Part shown: piece after piece, positions 1-6,920 of the stretch | Numbering within the stretch: position 1 is the first letter of the stretch | Layout of the letters: each line of letters opens with the position of its first letter | Source: an uncultured Eubacteriales bacterium | Lineage (GTDB): Bacteria > Bacillota_A > Clostridia > Peptostreptococcales > Anaerovoracaceae | Assembly (NCBI GenBank): GCA_902790885.1 | Contig: CADATR010000019.1 | Location: 1 to 18,145 of the forward strand | DNA length: 18,145 nucleotides | Direction of reading: 5' to 3' | Translations under genes and position numbers: made by a program | The notes under the pieces: model-generated | The model's database searches: none | What the model was told of the DNA's origin: nothing | The model's input: only the letters and a program-made list of their open reading frames with translations

Positions 1-1
1 G

Positions 2-328
2 ACTGATACACGTACAGTGCTCAGACTTCATCCGGCGCTCGCTCCGTACAAGGCAGCAGTTCTTCCTCTTTCAAAAAAACTTGACAGCGTAGCCCGTCCG
101 GTGTATGAAGAGCTTTGCAAATACTTCATGGTAGAGTATGACGCAGCCGGATCGATCGGCAAGCGCTACAGAAGAGAAGATGAGATCGGCACACCGTTCT
201 GCATCTGCGTGGACTTCGACACTGCTGAGGACGGAGCCGTGACTATACGTGATCGCGATACAATGGAGCAGGTAAGGGTGCCTGTATCCGAGGTAAGAAG
301 CTATATCGAAGAGAGACTGCGCTTCTGA
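2..328 (+). CDS. glyS: Glycyl-tRNA synthetase, C-terminal end (partial)
   Basis: This is the last 108 codons of a gene that begins before the window, read in the frame starting at base 2. Glycyl-tRNA synthetase charges tRNA-Gly with glycine in the cytoplasm and releases AMP and PPi. The visible part matches the C-terminal anticodon-binding domain of the single-chain (alpha-2) class II enzyme: [17 protein letters not shown] opens the domain, then [33 protein letters not shown], then the [13 protein letters not shown] strand and the closing helix before the stop at 326-328. The GTG at 17 lies inside the conserved domain and is not a real start. The next gene, ppdK, begins 64 bases later with no convincing terminator between, so the two may be co-transcribed; glyS next to ppdK is a recurrent arrangement in Clostridia. 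Identification rests on recognising the domain; the catalytic part is not visible. Confidence 0.93.
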   Translation, partial: TDTRTVLRLHPALAPYKAAVLPLSKKLDSVARPVYEELCKYFMVEYDAAGSIGKRYRREDEIGTPFCICVDFDTAEDGAVTIRDRDTMEQVRVPVSEVRSYIEERLRF

Positions 329-392
329 TAAACGTTAATAATGCCTTGCGCATTTTAAATATCAAATACATAGAAAAAGGAGAAAAGGGCAT

Positions 393-3020
393 ATGGCTAA
401 ATATGTTTATTCGTTCAACGAAGGCACCAAGGACATGAGAGCTCTGCTCGGCGGCAAGGGCGCAAACCTTGCTGAAATGACCAACATCGGTCTTCCTGTA
501 CCTTTCGGATTCACGATCACAACAGATGTGTGCAGAAAGTACACAGAGGACGGAGGAGTCCTCGCTCAGGAAGTGATCGATGAAGTCTGGGAGCACATCG
601 CTGAACTTGAAGAGGTAATGGGAAAGAAGTTTGGAGACAATGAGAACCCGCTTCTCGTATCCGTAAGATCCGGAGCTCCTATCTCGATGCCGGGAATGAT
701 GGATACCATCCTCAACCTCGGACTCAACGATATCGCTGTTGAGGGTCTCGCAAAGAAGACCGGAAACGACAGATTCGCCTATGACAGCTACAGAAGATTC
801 ATGCAGATGTTCGGCGACGTTGTACTCGAGATCAAAAAGTCAAACTTCGATGCTGTATTTGAAAACCAGAAGAAGAAAGCCGGCGTTGAATTTGACGTTG
901 AGCTGACAACTGATGATCTTAAGGAAGTTATCGCAGGATACAAGGAAGTAGTGATCAGAGAGCTCGGAAGAGAGTTCCCTCAGGAGCCTAAGGATCAGCT
1001 GCTTGAGGCTATCAAGGCTGTATTCAGATCATGGAACAACGACAGAGCCATTCTGTACAGAAAGATGTACGGTATCTCGGATTCACTCGGAACAGCCGTA
1101 AACGTACAGTCAATGGTATTCGGAAACAGCGGAAATAACTCCGGCACAGGCGTAGCGTTCACACGTAACCCTGCTAACGGTGAGAACAGACTCTTCGGAG
1201 AGTTCCTCGTTAACGCTCAGGGTGAGGACGTTGTAGCAGGTATCAGAACACCGCAGCCGATCTCCGAGATGGCAGATGCTTTCCCTGAGGTTTATGCTCA
1301 GTTCGAGAAGATCGCCAACACACTCGAAAACCACTATAAAGATATGCAGGACATGGAGTTCACTGTTGAAGACAGAAAGCTCTACATGCTGCAGACACGT
1401 AACGGCAAGAGAACAGCAGCTGCAGCTGTAAAAGTTGCCGTAGATCTCGTAAAAGAGGGACTGATCGATAAGGATACTGCTGTAATGAGAGTAGAACCTG
1501 ATCAGATCAATCAGCTTCTGCACCCTGTATTCGACGCTGATGAGCTCAAGAAGGCTTCTCCTGTAACAAAGGGTCTTCCTGCATCGCCTGGCGCTGCTAC
1601 AGGCCAGATCGTATTCTCCGCTGATGACGCCGCTGCATTCGCTGCAGACGGAAAGAAGGTCATCCTCGTAAGAGAAGAGACATCGCCTGAAGACCTCGCC
1701 GGCATGGTAGCTGCTGAAGGTATCCTGACAGCACGCGGCGGCATGACATCGCACGCTGCTGTAGTTGCCAGAGGAATGGGCAAGTGCTGCGTATCCGGAT
1801 GCAGGGAGATCACAGTAGATGAGGCCAACAAGACTCTTACAGTAGGCGGAAAGGTCTACACAGAAGGAGACTTCATCTCGCTCAACGGTACAGACGGAAA
1901 CGTTTATACAGAAGCCATCAGAACTCTTGCTCCTGAGCTCTCCGGAGATTTCGGACAGATCATGGATTGGGCTGATGAGGCAAGGACTCTCAAGGTAAGA
2001 ACAAACGCTGACAACCCGCGCGATGCTGAGCAGGCTGTCAAGTTCGGTGCTGAGGGTATCGGACTCTGCCGTACAGAGCACATGTTCTTCGAGGATGAGA
2101 GGATCCCTAAGATCAGAAGAATGATCCTTGCTGACAATGAAGAGGAAAGAAGAGAAGCTCTCGCAGGTCTCCTGCCTTACCAGAAGGAAGACTTCAAGGG
2201 CATCTACAAGGCAATGGGCGACAGACCTGTTACTATCAGACTGCTTGACCCGCCTCTGCACGAGTTCCTGCCTAAGACAGATGAAGACATCAAGCAGGTA
2301 TCCGAGCAGTTCGGAATCCCTTATGAGAAGATCGTAAACAAGACTCTCGAGCTCCACGAGTTCAACCCTATGCTGGGACACCGCGGATGCAGACTCGCTG
2401 TCACATATCCTGAGATCGCTGAAATGCAGACTGAGGCTATCATAACAGCAGCACTCGAGGTCCGCAAAGAGGAAGGCATTGAGGTAGTTCCTGAGATCAT
2501 GGTACCGCTGGTAGGCCATGTGAACGAGCTCAAGTTTGTCAAGAAGACCATCGTTGAATTAGCTGACAGACTGATCGCTGAGTCCGGAGAAGACATGAAG
2601 TACATGGTAGGAACCATGATCGAGATCCCAAGAGCTGCTGTCACAGCAGACGAGATCGCTGAAGAAGCAGAGTTCTTCTCGTTTGGAACAAACGACCTCA
2701 CACAGATGGGATACGGCTTCTCGAGAGATGACACAGGCGCCATCATCAAGGAGTATATGGAGAGAGGCATCTTTGACACAGATCCGTTCCAGTCACTCGA
2801 CCAGTCCGGTATCGGCAAGCTCGTAAAGATGGCTGTTGAGGGAGGAAAGAGCACAAGACCGAACATCAAGCTCGGTATCTGCGGAGAGCACGGCGGAGAT
2901 CCTGCATCCGTACGCTTCTGCCACGAAGTAGGACTCAACTATGTATCCTGCTCGCCGTTCAGAGTGCCTATCGCAAGACTGGCTGCCGCACAGGCCGCTA
3001 TAGCCGAAAAAAGGGCATAG
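393..3020 (+). CDS. ppdK: Pyruvate, phosphate dikinase
   Basis: A cytoplasmic enzyme that interconverts pyruvate + ATP + Pi and PEP + AMP + PPi; in many anaerobes it works with PPi in the glycolytic direction. The 875-residue length matches bacterial PPDK (about 870-880). The N-terminal ATP-grasp domain opens with YSFNEGTKDMRALLGGKGANLAEM. The central phosphohistidine domain carries GGMTSHAAVVARGMG, with the phosphorylated His at residue 454. The C-terminal TIM-barrel PEP/pyruvate domain shows RLLDPPLHEFLP, MLGHRGCRL, FGTNDLTQM and LGICGEHGGDP, whose Cys at residue 830 is the expected acid/base. All key residues are present. The ATG at 393 follows an AAAAAGGAGAAAAGGG purine run. Codon use is strongly biased (AGA for Arg, almost no ATA for Ile), as in highly expressed genes. 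A terminator follows 39 bases after the stop. Confidence 0.98.
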   Translation: MAKYVYSFNEGTKDMRALLGGKGANLAEMTNIGLPVPFGFTITTDVCRKYTEDGGVLAQEVIDEVWEHIAELEEVMGKKFGDNENPLLVSVRSGAPISMPGMMDTILNLGLNDIAVEGLAKKTGNDRFAYDSYRRFMQMFGDVVLEIKKSNFDAVFENQKKKAGVEFDVELTTDDLKEVIAGYKEVVIRELGREFPQEPKDQLLEAIKAVFRSWNNDRAILYRKMYGISDSLGTAVNVQSMVFGNSGNNSGTGVAFTRNPANGENRLFGEFLVNAQGEDVVAGIRTPQPISEMADAFPEVYAQFEKIANTLENHYKDMQDMEFTVEDRKLYMLQTRNGKRTAAAAVKVAVDLVKEGLIDKDTAVMRVEPDQINQLLHPVFDADELKKASPVTKGLPASPGAATGQIVFSADDAAAFAADGKKVILVREETSPEDLAGMVAAEGILTARGGMTSHAAVVARGMGKCCVSGCREITVDEANKTLTVGGKVYTEGDFISLNGTDGNVYTEAIRTLAPELSGDFGQIMDWADEARTLKVRTNADNPRDAEQAVKFGAEGIGLCRTEHMFFEDERIPKIRRMILADNEEERREALAGLLPYQKEDFKGIYKAMGDRPVTIRLLDPPLHEFLPKTDEDIKQVSEQFGIPYEKIVNKTLELHEFNPMLGHRGCRLAVTYPEIAEMQTEAIITAALEVRKEEGIEVVPEIMVPLVGHVNELKFVKKTIVELADRLIAESGEDMKYMVGTMIEIPRAAVTADEIAEEAEFFSFGTNDLTQMGYGFSRDDTGAIIKEYMERGIFDTDPFQSLDQSGIGKLVKMAVEGGKSTRPNIKLGICGEHGGDPASVRFCHEVGLNYVSCSPFRVPIARLAAAQAAIAEKRA

Positions 3021-3058
3021 CCGCAGTTCAGCGGTAAAACCGTACTCTTAAAAGCATT

Positions 3059-3096
3059 ACACACCTGGCTGACTTCGATCAGTCAGGTGTGTTTTT
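3059..3096 (+). terminator. Rho-independent terminator after ppdK
   Basis: A 14-bp stem pairs 3059-3072 (ACACACCTGGCTGA) with 3079-3092 (TCAGTCAGGTGTGT), with one G-T wobble and a 6-base CTTCGA loop. It is followed by a short T run (TTTT, with further T/G bases). It lies 39 bases after the ppdK stop and separates that unit from hppA. Confidence 0.9.
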
Positions 3097-3198
3097 GTGT
3101 ATTTGAGAACATGAACAAAAGCGTATAAAGAATTTGTTGAAATTCACAAACAATTTCGGAAATTATTGTCAAAAAAACAAGAATTATGTCTGATTTTC

Positions 3199-3226
3199 TT
3201 GTATATTTCAAGCTTTCTGATATACT
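3199..3226 (+). promoter_or_regulatory. Likely sigma-A promoter of hppA
   Basis: A -35 box TTGTAT (3199-3204) and a -10 box TATACT (3221-3226) stand 16 bases apart in AT-rich DNA downstream of the ppdK terminator. A start site near 3233 would give a leader of about 160 bases before the hppA ATG at 3396, unusually long for this window. Predicted from sequence only. Confidence 0.55.
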
Positions 3227-3270
3227 TTACAAACAAGGAAATACATAGCGATACATTGTTTTTTATTGAG

Positions 3271-3370
3271 TACAAAGCGTCCGGAGTATATAATGGCCAC
3301 AAGAGGGTCTGACAACAGACCTTTGGGAGATCATGGACTGGAATGGTAAACGGCAATAGATTGCTTTGTG
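3271..3370 (+). promoter_or_regulatory. Candidate structured RNA leader of hppA
   Basis: This non-coding 100-base stretch can close on itself: 3271-3279 (TACAAAGCG) pairs with 3362-3370 (TGCTTTGTG), nine pairs of which two are wobbles. Inside, GGTCTG (3306-3311) and CAGACC (3316-3321) form a 6-bp hairpin with an ACAA loop. The rest has several unpaired purine-rich stretches such as GGAATGGTAAACGGCAA (3340-3356). The hppA ribosome binding site AAGGAGG (3381-3387) lies 10 bases after the closing stem, so folding could affect translation. There is no T run, so no obvious attenuator. I compared it from memory with common riboswitch classes (purine, SAM, TPP, c-di-GMP, fluoride, M-box, ydaO, ykkC) and saw no match. 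Pairing could be coincidental. Confidence 0.35.
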
Positions 3371-3395
3371 AAAATGTTATAAGGAGGCAATTCAA

Positions 3396-5513
3396 ATGCA
3401 AGATTATCTGTTAACACATCTTTACTGGATAAGCCTGTTTGCTTCAATCTGCGCTCTGCTTTTTGCCTACGTCCAGGCAAAGAAAGTCCTGAACTCAGAT
3501 GAAGGTACTGACAGGATGAAAGAAATATCACGCTTTGTACGTACGGGCGCTGCTGCGTTCCTGAAGCGTCAGTATCGCACGGTAATCATTTTCTTCGCAG
3601 TCATGTTCCTGGTCCTTTGCGGAATGGCGGCTGCAGGAAAGCTGACATGGTATGTACCGTTCGCATTTATAACAGGAGGTTTCTTCTCAGGTCTTTCCGG
3701 CTATATCGGAATGAGCATCGCAACAAGGGCCAACAACCGTACGGCATGCGCTGCGCAGCAGAGCCTCAATAAGGGCCTCAGAGTCGCTTTCTCCGCAGGC
3801 TCGGTAATGGGCTTTACTGTAGTCGGCCTCGGACTTCTCGACATCTCGCTCTGGTATGCTCTTCTCGACCTCGTATTCCACGAAACTCTCGAGAACATCA
3901 CTGCAGCAATGGTAACATTCGGAATGGGTGCTTCTTCAATGGCTCTCTTCGCACGTGTAGGCGGCGGTATCTTTACAAAGGCTGCTGACGTCGGAGCTGA
4001 CCTCGTAGGTAAGGTTGAGGCAGGAATCCCTGAGGATGACCCTCGTAACCCTGCTGTTATCGCTGATAACGTAGGTGACAATGTAGGCGACGTTGCCGGA
4101 ATGGGCGCTGACCTCTACGAGTCATATGTAGGATCAATGGTATCCACCTGCGCTCTTGGAGCTATCGCATTCCTTTCAAGCGGACTTGGCGTCAAGTCTG
4201 TAGCTCTGCCTCTTCTTATGGCAGCTGTCGGAGTAGTATTCTCAGTAATCGGATCCTTCTTCGTACAGACAAAGGAAGGCGCCAGCCAGAAGAACCTGCT
4301 CGCAGCTCTGAGAAGAGGTACCAACTTCTCAGCTATAGCAACAGCAATTTTCTCATTCGTACTCGTATGGTGGCTCTTCGGTATTGAGTTCTACGGACTC
4401 TACCTTGCTATCATTGCAGGACTCGCTGCCGGCGTTCTGATCGGACTTTGCACAGAGTACTACACATCAGATACATACAAGCCTACACAGAAGATCGCTG
4501 AGTCTTCACAGACCGGTACAGCTACGCTGATCATCTCCGGACTTGGCACAGGAATGATGTCAACAACACTTCCTATCCTCATCGTAGGCGCAGCTATCAT
4601 TATCGCTTACTACTGCTCAGGCCTCTGCCCGGTAGACGTTGCTCCATCGAGCATCGGACTCTACGGCATCTCACTTGCAGCTGTAGGAATGCTTTCAACA
4701 CTCGGTATCACACTTGCAACAGATGCTTACGGACCGGTTGCTGATAATGCCGGAGGTATCGCTGAGATGGCAGGACTTCCGCCGGAAGTCCGCGAGAGAA
4801 CAGATGCTCTCGACTCACTCGGCAACACTACAGCCGCTACAGGAAAGGGATTTGCCATCGGTTCGGCCGGTATGACAGCTCTTGCTCTTATCGCTAACTT
4901 CAAGGAGAAGCTCCTTGTTTACATGCCGGAAGGACAGGATCTGACACTCAACCTGCTCGATCCTAAGGTACTGGTAGGACTCTTCATCGGAGCATGCCTG
5001 CCGTTCCTCTTCTCAGCTCTGACAATGGGCGCTGTTAACAGAGCGGCTCAGAGCGTAGTAGTTGAGGTAAGACGTCAGTTCAAAGAGATCCCTGGCCTCA
5101 TGGAAGGAAAGGCTACAGCTGACTACGCACGCTGCGTAGACCTCTGCTCAAAGGCTTCCCTGAAGGAGATGATCCTTCCTGCATGCGTAGGCATCGCGGC
5201 TCCAATAGTGACAGGCCTCATCCTCGGAGGACTCGGTGTAGTCGGAATGCTCTGCGGAGCTACTGTTTCGGGCTTCATCATGGCTATCTTCATGGCTAAC
5301 TCCGGCGGTGCCTGGGACAACGCCAAGAAGTATATCGAGGCAGGCAACTTCGGCGGCAAGGGCAGCAACAACCACAAGGCTGCTGTCGTCGGCGATACTA
5401 TCGGCGACCCGTTCAAGGATACATCCGGCCCTTCGATCAACATCCTGATCAAGCTGGTATCGATGGTTTCCATCGTATTTGCCGGACTTATCGCTTCTGT
5501 CAGCCTCCTGTAG
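3396..5513 (+). CDS. hppA: K+-dependent membrane ion-pumping pyrophosphatase
   Basis: An integral membrane protein that hydrolyses PPi and uses the energy to pump Na+ and/or H+ out of the cell. The 705 residues form many hydrophobic segments, as expected for the 15-17-helix M-PPase family. The PPi/Mg site is clear: [38 protein letters not shown] (residues 198-235), [16 protein letters not shown] (470-485) and [15 protein letters not shown] (666-680). Ala480 and Gly483 in [10 protein letters not shown] mark the K+-dependent subfamily; K+-independent pumps carry Lys and Thr there. Glu242 in DLYESY sits where Na+-pumping members place it; classical H+-pumps read DLFGSY and carry it about one turn later. 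I therefore lean to a Na+-pump, less securely. The ATG at 3396 has AAGGAGG eight bases upstream. It is flanked by terminators on both sides, so it is monocistronic. Confidence 0.97.
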   Translation: MQDYLLTHLYWISLFASICALLFAYVQAKKVLNSDEGTDRMKEISRFVRTGAAAFLKRQYRTVIIFFAVMFLVLCGMAAAGKLTWYVPFAFITGGFFSGLSGYIGMSIATRANNRTACAAQQSLNKGLRVAFSAGSVMGFTVVGLGLLDISLWYALLDLVFHETLENITAAMVTFGMGASSMALFARVGGGIFTKAADVGADLVGKVEAGIPEDDPRNPAVIADNVGDNVGDVAGMGADLYESYVGSMVSTCALGAIAFLSSGLGVKSVALPLLMAAVGVVFSVIGSFFVQTKEGASQKNLLAALRRGTNFSAIATAIFSFVLVWWLFGIEFYGLYLAIIAGLAAGVLIGLCTEYYTSDTYKPTQKIAESSQTGTATLIISGLGTGMMSTTLPILIVGAAIIIAYYCSGLCPVDVAPSSIGLYGISLAAVGMLSTLGITLATDAYGPVADNAGGIAEMAGLPPEVRERTDALDSLGNTTAATGKGFAIGSAGMTALALIANFKEKLLVYMPEGQDLTLNLLDPKVLVGLFIGACLPFLFSALTMGAVNRAAQSVVVEVRRQFKEIPGLMEGKATADYARCVDLCSKASLKEMILPACVGIAAPIVTGLILGGLGVVGMLCGATVSGFIMAIFMANSGGAWDNAKKYIEAGNFGGKGSNNHKAAVVGDTIGDPFKDTSGPSINILIKLVSMVSIVFAGLIASVSLL

Positions 5514-5538
5514 GCGATCACTGATCACAGATCACATG

Positions 5539-5575
5539 AACAGCGCTCATAAATAAATGAGCGCTGTTCTTTTTA
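5539..5575 (+). terminator. Rho-independent terminator after hppA
   Basis: A perfect 12-bp stem pairs 5539-5550 (AACAGCGCTCAT) with 5557-5568 (ATGAGCGCTGTT) around an AAATAA loop, followed by CTTTTTA. It begins 26 bases after the hppA stop and ends that transcript. Confidence 0.95.
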
Positions 5576-5594
5576 GTTAGAGGGCGCGTATCTG

Positions 5595-5603
5595 TGCTAT
5601 AAT
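5595..5603 (+). promoter_or_regulatory. Extended -10 promoter of the acyltransferase gene
   Basis: TGCTATAAT (5595-5603) is a perfect extended -10 element, placed just after the hppA terminator. No good -35 box lies 16-18 bases upstream, as is usual for extended -10 promoters. The start site would be near 5610, giving a leader of about 57 bases. That leader can pair CGGGCC (5614-5619) with GGCCCG (5639-5644). Confidence 0.6.
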
Positions 5604-5666
5604 GCGCTTAGAACGGGCCTGTGAGGTAAAAGCGAATCGGCCCGGTGATCGAAAGGGGACCTGGTC

Positions 5667-6824
5667 GTGGCAGAAGACCGTTTGAAATTCAGATACAGAT
5701 TCATTTATAAAACCATAAGCAGATTTGTTCCGCTGATCCTCCGCAAATACGGATTTAAGACAGACAGGATCAGCAAAACGGATGAACCGTATATCGTTAT
5801 ATCCAATCATCTTACTGAGGTAGACATGCTGATGGTCGCGGGAGCTTTTTCCGAGCACATGTATTTTGTTGCGGGGGAACATCTTCTCCGCACCAAGGCG
5901 GGTCCTAAACTGAAATGGGCTCAGGATCCTCTGTTTACCTACAAGGGCGCGCCTTCGATAGATACGATGCGCGAGGTGATACGAAAGATCAAGGCAGGCC
6001 GCAATGTAATGATCTTCCCTGAAGGCAGCAGGTCGTTCAACGGCGAGACCTTGAAAATAGACAAAAGCATGGCTAAGCTCGTAAAGACCGCGGGATGCGC
6101 TCTCGCTACATATCATATCGAGGGCGGTTATTTTACAGCCCCGAGATGGGCGTATACGGTGCGCACCGGTCCAATGAAGGGTAATATAGTAAATATCTAC
6201 TCATCTGAAGAGATCAGGGGCATGAGTGTTGACGAGCTCACTGACTGCATCAACAGGGATCTTTATGAAAACGCTTACGAGACCCAGCGGAAAAACATGT
6301 ACGCCTACACAGGTGAGAGACTGGCTGAGGGACTTGAGAACTATCTCGTAAAATGCTCCTGCTGCGGAGCCTTTGATACCATGGAGACCGAAGGGGATAC
6401 CTTCCGCTGCACCGGCTGCGGACAGTCCGGAAGATACACAAAAGAAGGCTTCCTTGAGGGGCAGGGGCTGAGATTCGACAGCGTGTATGACTGGGGCGTC
6501 TGGTCTGAAGCCGAAACGACGGCTTACATAAAGGCCTTTGAGGGCAGCGGACCCGTGTTCACCGATACTGACACTGTCCTTTATGAGGTGCTCTCCGACC
6601 ACAGCAGAAGGGATATTTTTTCCGGAGAGCTCAAAGGGTATAAAGACCGGCTTGTGATCGGTACGGATGAATTCCGTTTTGATGACATAAGAGGCATGGA
6701 CATGCTCTACTTCGGAAAAACACTGGTGTTTACAATCAACAAAAGGCATATGGCAATAACGGGAGAGCACTTCCACGCCATCAAATATCAGAAACTCTTT
6801 GACGCGTACAAAGCTGAAAAATAA
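5667..6824 (+). CDS. PlsC-type 1-acylglycerol-3-phosphate acyltransferase with zinc-ribbon tail
   Basis: The first ~200 residues are a PlsC/LPLAT acyltransferase domain, the family that transfers a fatty acyl group to lysophosphatidate at the membrane. The catalytic HX4D motif is SNHLTEVD (His48, Asp53) and the glycerol-phosphate motif is FPEGSRSFNG (119-122). A plain PlsC is about 200-250 residues; this protein has 385. The extra part begins with a C-x2-C-x14-C-x2-C zinc-ribbon pattern (Cys230, 233, 248, 251). It ends in a strand-rich segment (about 320-385, RLVIGTDEFRFDDIRGMDMLYFGKTLVFTINKR and onward) that reads like a small PH-like barrel; that reading is a guess. The start is GTG at 5667, with AAAGGGGA about eight bases upstream. 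It has its own promoter and probably stands alone. The acyltransferase family is secure; substrate and tail function are not. Confidence 0.88.
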   Translation: MAEDRLKFRYRFIYKTISRFVPLILRKYGFKTDRISKTDEPYIVISNHLTEVDMLMVAGAFSEHMYFVAGEHLLRTKAGPKLKWAQDPLFTYKGAPSIDTMREVIRKIKAGRNVMIFPEGSRSFNGETLKIDKSMAKLVKTAGCALATYHIEGGYFTAPRWAYTVRTGPMKGNIVNIYSSEEIRGMSVDELTDCINRDLYENAYETQRKNMYAYTGERLAEGLENYLVKCSCCGAFDTMETEGDTFRCTGCGQSGRYTKEGFLEGQGLRFDSVYDWGVWSEAETTAYIKAFEGSGPVFTDTDTVLYEVLSDHSRRDIFSGELKGYKDRLVIGTDEFRFDDIRGMDMLYFGKTLVFTINKRHMAITGEHFHAIKYQKLFDAYKAEK

Positions 6825-6827
6825 CTG

Positions 6828-6856
6828 CTGGCATTGCCGCGGCATTGTGCTATAAT
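6828..6856 (+). promoter_or_regulatory. kup promoter with direct repeats
   Basis: CTGGCA (6828-6833) and TATAAT (6851-6856) are 17 bases apart, and TGC (6848-6850) makes an extended -10. Two copies of GGCATTG (6830-6836 and 6841-6847) lie exactly 11 bases apart between and over these boxes, with a perfect 10-base palindrome TGCCGCGGCA (6835-6844) at their junction. The start site would be near 6863. The promoter begins four bases after the acyltransferase stop. Confidence 0.6.
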
Positions 6857-6906
6857 CATTGCGTTTGTAATAACGCCCCAGGGAACGGGGAGTCCTGTCA
6901 ATGATT
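6854..6906 (+). promoter_or_regulatory. Inverted repeat and possible pseudoknot in the kup leader
   Basis: AATCATTG (6854-6861) and CAATGATT (6899-6906) are perfect 8-base inverted repeats. Between them GCGTT (6861-6865) can pair with AACGC (6872-6876). CCCC (6876-6879) can pair with GGGG (6887-6890), and AGGG (6880-6883) with TCCT (6893-6896), which together make an H-type pseudoknot. If transcription starts from the TATAAT at 6851-6856, the left arm of the outer repeat is mostly not transcribed, so that repeat may instead be a DNA operator. The inner pairings would still be in the mRNA, 15-45 bases before the kup start. Confidence 0.35.
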
Positions 6907-6920
6907 GAGAGATGAAGTAA

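Noticed and set aside
340..356. AATGC-CTTGC-GCATT hairpin between glyS and ppdK as a terminator
   Set aside because: The stem is only 5 bp, mostly A-T, and is followed by TT then A-rich sequence, so it is too weak to call; read-through into ppdK is likely.
1110..2519. A 469-codon open frame on the minus strand inside ppdK
   Set aside because: It lies antisense to fully conserved PPDK sequence. Its translation is rich in Ser, Cys and Leu with no recognisable domain. The strong codon bias of ppdK removes stop codons from this frame.
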